This document shows positions 62,093 to 64,000 of a DNA stretch of 64,000 nucleotides, piece after piece (position 1 is the stretch's first letter; each line of letters begins with the position of its first letter). The notes under the pieces are model-generated. The model had not been told where the DNA came from. It searched no databases and saw only the letters and a list, made by a program, of their open reading frames with translations. A program made the position numbers and the translations under genes. This stretch comes from Rhodanobacter sp. B04 (GTDB lineage: Bacteria > Pseudomonadota > Gammaproteobacteria > Xanthomonadales > Rhodanobacteraceae): the NCBI RefSeq assembly GCF_002001125.1, contig NZ_MUNV01000011.1:62001-126000 (forward strand). The letters run 5' to 3'.

Positions 62093-64000
62093 ATGTCGGA
62101 CGTCACGATCAAACAACTAGCCCAGGTACTGGGCATGCCGGTCGACAAGCTGCTGTCGCAGCTTGGTGAGGCGGGCATGAAATTCTCCGATCAGGAGCAG
62201 GTCATCAGCAGCACCGAAAAGGTGAAGCTGCTCGGGTTCCTGCGCCGCACACACGGCAAGAACGAAGCCGCCGCCGAAGCCGAGGACAGCGCGCCGCGCC
62301 AGATCACGCTCAAGCGCCGCACGGTCGGCGAACTGAAAGTGGCCACCCCGGGCGGTCGCGGCGCAGCCGGTGCCGCCAAGACGGTCAACGTCGAAGTGCG
62401 CGCCAAGCGGACCTACGTCAAGCGCAGCGTGATCGCCGAGGAAGCCGGTGTCGACGGCGAGCGCGAGGATGCCGTGCGCAAGTTGCAGGAATCGCAGCAG
62501 CAGCGTGAGCAGGAAGAACGCGAGCGCATCGAGGCCGAGCAGCGCCGCCAGGAAGAGGCGCAGCAGCGCGCCCTGGACGAGCAGCAAGAACAGGAGCGGC
62601 GCCAGGCCGAGGCCAAGGTTGCCGACGAGGCCGACGTGGTTGCGGTCACGCCGGAGCCGGCTCCAGTGGCTGAAGCGGCCGCCCCTGCGGACAAGTTCGA
62701 GGACGAACCAACGGCCGTGCAGCGCATGGACCAGCGCGAGCTGGGCATGATCCTGCCGCGCATCCATGAGCCGCGCAAACGCGAAAAACTGGTCAAGCCG
62801 GTGGTGGTGCCAGCGCCGGCACCCGCAGCGCCCGTGGCAGCAGCGAAGCCGGCAGTTCGTCCGGGTATGGCCGGCAACGCGGCCGCGCCGGCGCCGGCCA
62901 GCGATGCTCGCGGCAAGCTCAAGCACGGCCGCGAACGCGATGAGGTCGGCAGCAAGGAAGAGCGCGATGGCAGCAAGCGTTTCGCTGGCGGCCAGATGCA
63001 CCTGAGCGACGCAGACCGTGCACGCCGTTCCTCCAGCAACAAGCGTGGCAAACCCGGTCGCGGCAATGTCCGCGAACTGTCGCGCGGCAGCAACAATGCA
63101 CCGTCCGGTCCGCACGGTTTCTCGCGCCCGACCGCACCGGTAGTGCGCGAAGTTGTCGTCGGTGACGCCAACATCGTCGCCGAGCTGGCGCAGAAGATGG
63201 CGGTCAAGGGCTCCGAGGTGGTCAAGGCGCTGTTCAAGATGGGCGTGATGGCGACCATCAACCAGACCATCGACCACGATACCGCCGTGCTGGTGGTCGA
63301 GGAGCTTGGCCATACACCGGTGGCCGACAACCAGAACAACGCCGAGGAAGCGCTGGCGGCACATACCCAGAACGTCGAACTGGAAGGCGAGAAGACCACG
63401 CGCCCGCCGGTGGTGACCATCATGGGCCATGTCGATCACGGCAAGACCTCGCTGCTCGACTACATCCGTCGCACCAAGGTGGCTGCCGGCGAAGCCGGTG
63501 GCATCACCCAGCATATCGGCGCGTACCATGTGGAAACGTCCAAGGGCGTGATCACGTTCCTGGATACCCCGGGCCACGCCGCGTTCACCTCGATGCGTGC
63601 CCGTGGCGCGCAGTCGACCGACATCGTGATCCTGGTCGTCGCTGCCGATGACGGCGTGATGCCGCAGACGGTGGAAGCGGTGAAGCATGCGCGCGCCGCC
63701 AAGGTGCCGCTGATCGTCGCGGTCAACAAGATGGACAAGGACGGCGCCAACCCCGACAACGTCAAGCAGGGCCTGGTGCAATACGAAGTGGTGCCGGAAG
63801 ACTGGGGTGGCGACGTGCAGTTCGTGCCGGTGTCGGCAAAGACCGGTGCAGGCGTCGAGGATCTGCTCGATGCGATCTCGGTGCAGGCCGAGATGATGGA
63901 ACTCAAGGCCGTGGCCGATGGCCGCGCCTCCGGTGTGGTGATCGAGTCCCGTCTGGATCGTGGCCGCGGTCCGGTCGCGACGGTGCTGGTGCAGCAGGGC
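62093..64000 (+). CDS. infB: Translation initiation factor IF-2 (3' end outside window)
   Basis: GTPase that positions initiator tRNA on the ribosome. 636 codons are present with no stop before the window ends. The start [20 protein letters not shown] begins the IF2_N domain; a second IF2_N-like copy and an Arg/Ala/Glu-rich linker follow (about residues 50-330). The G domain begins near [15 protein letters not shown] (G1), with the DTPGHAAF (G3) and NKMD (G4) motifs present. Domain II starts in the last residues. GGAG precedes the ATG. It completes tRNA-fMet-rimP-nusA-infB. Confidence 0.97.
   Translation, partial: MSDVTIKQLAQVLGMPVDKLLSQLGEAGMKFSDQEQVISSTEKVKLLGFLRRTHGKNEAAAEAEDSAPRQITLKRRTVGELKVATPGGRGAAGAAKTVNVEVRAKRTYVKRSVIAEEAGVDGEREDAVRKLQESQQQREQEERERIEAEQRRQEEAQQRALDEQQEQERRQAEAKVADEADVVAVTPEPAPVAEAAAPADKFEDEPTAVQRMDQRELGMILPRIHEPRKREKLVKPVVVPAPAPAAPVAAAKPAVRPGMAGNAAAPAPASDARGKLKHGRERDEVGSKEERDGSKRFAGGQMHLSDADRARRSSSNKRGKPGRGNVRELSRGSNNAPSGPHGFSRPTAPVVREVVVGDANIVAELAQKMAVKGSEVVKALFKMGVMATINQTIDHDTAVLVVEELGHTPVADNQNNAEEALAAHTQNVELEGEKTTRPPVVTIMGHVDHGKTSLLDYIRRTKVAAGEAGGITQHIGAYHVETSKGVITFLDTPGHAAFTSMRARGAQSTDIVILVVAADDGVMPQTVEAVKHARAAKVPLIVAVNKMDKDGANPDNVKQGLVQYEVVPEDWGGDVQFVPVSAKTGAGVEDLLDAISVQAEMMELKAVADGRASGVVIESRLDRGRGPVATVLVQQG

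Noticed and set aside
62117-63781. 554-codon minus-strand frame opposite infB
   Set aside because: Antisense shadow; the plus strand encodes an unmistakable IF-2 with GTPase motifs.

Overview
The window is GC-rich chromosomal DNA of a gammaproteobacterium, most likely order Xanthomonadales (Rhodanobacteraceae or Xanthomonadaceae). This rests on gene order: folC-SPOR-cvpA-purF; yceD-rpmF-fabH-fabD-fabG-acpP-fabF-pabB-pabC-mltG-tmk-holB with no plsX and a pilus-type PilZ gene downstream; a 14-gene nuoA-N operon; and tRNA-fMet-rimP-nusA-infB. The genus cannot be fixed from the sequence alone.

Layout. 1-1500: the 3' part of a copper P1B-type ATPase and two tiny membrane-protein genes. 1.5-6.2 kb: folC, a SPOR protein, cvpA and purF. 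6.2-11.1 kb: a REP-like palindrome, a DUF455 ferritin-like gene, tRNA-Pro(CGG), hisS, a histidine-ammonia-lyase-like enzyme with an internal insertion, and a DUF6165 gene. 11.1-17.4 kb: a compact 6.2-kb integrative element. 17.4-20.1 kb: lipopolysaccharide core genes (GT9 transferase, Kdo kinase) and an MBL hydrolase. 20.1-23.6 kb: tRNA-Ser(GGA), SRP RNA, dnaX, ybaB, recR and a HIT protein. 23.6-29.3 kb (minus strand): Slp lipoprotein, a MoxR/DUF58/transglutaminase operon, and Maf with a small coiled-coil membrane protein. 29.4-44.5 kb: the fatty-acid/folate/cell-envelope superoperon, then a PIG-L deacetylase, a GAF-GAF-PAS-GGDEF-EAL protein and PilZ. 44.7-59.4 kb: respiratory complex I. 59.5-64 kb: initiator tRNA, rimP, nusA and infB (cut by the window end).

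The main accessory region is the element at 11121-17381. It is bounded by a perfect 19-bp direct repeat, AGTCCTACCAGGATTACCG, of which one copy forms the 3' end of the DUF6165 gene. Joining the two ends restores a slightly longer DUF6165 reading frame (...YQDYRQQN, stop), so the pre-insertion gene can be reconstructed. Just inside both ends lie pairs of GGGTAGCT spaced exactly 12 bp, which look like arm-type integrase sites. The element encodes a tyrosine integrase, an AlpA-like regulator, a chain of start/stop-coupled genes (52-aa protein, zinc-finger protein, P-loop ATPase, TubC_N-like protein, RHH-like protein, HGGxSTGPRT protein) and a lipoprotein cargo gene. It has no capsid, portal, tail or conjugation gene. 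A symmetric TGCCA/TGGCA repeat cluster at the 3' end of the ATPase gene may be its replication origin. The remainder of the window is ordinary core genome with well-conserved catalytic residues.
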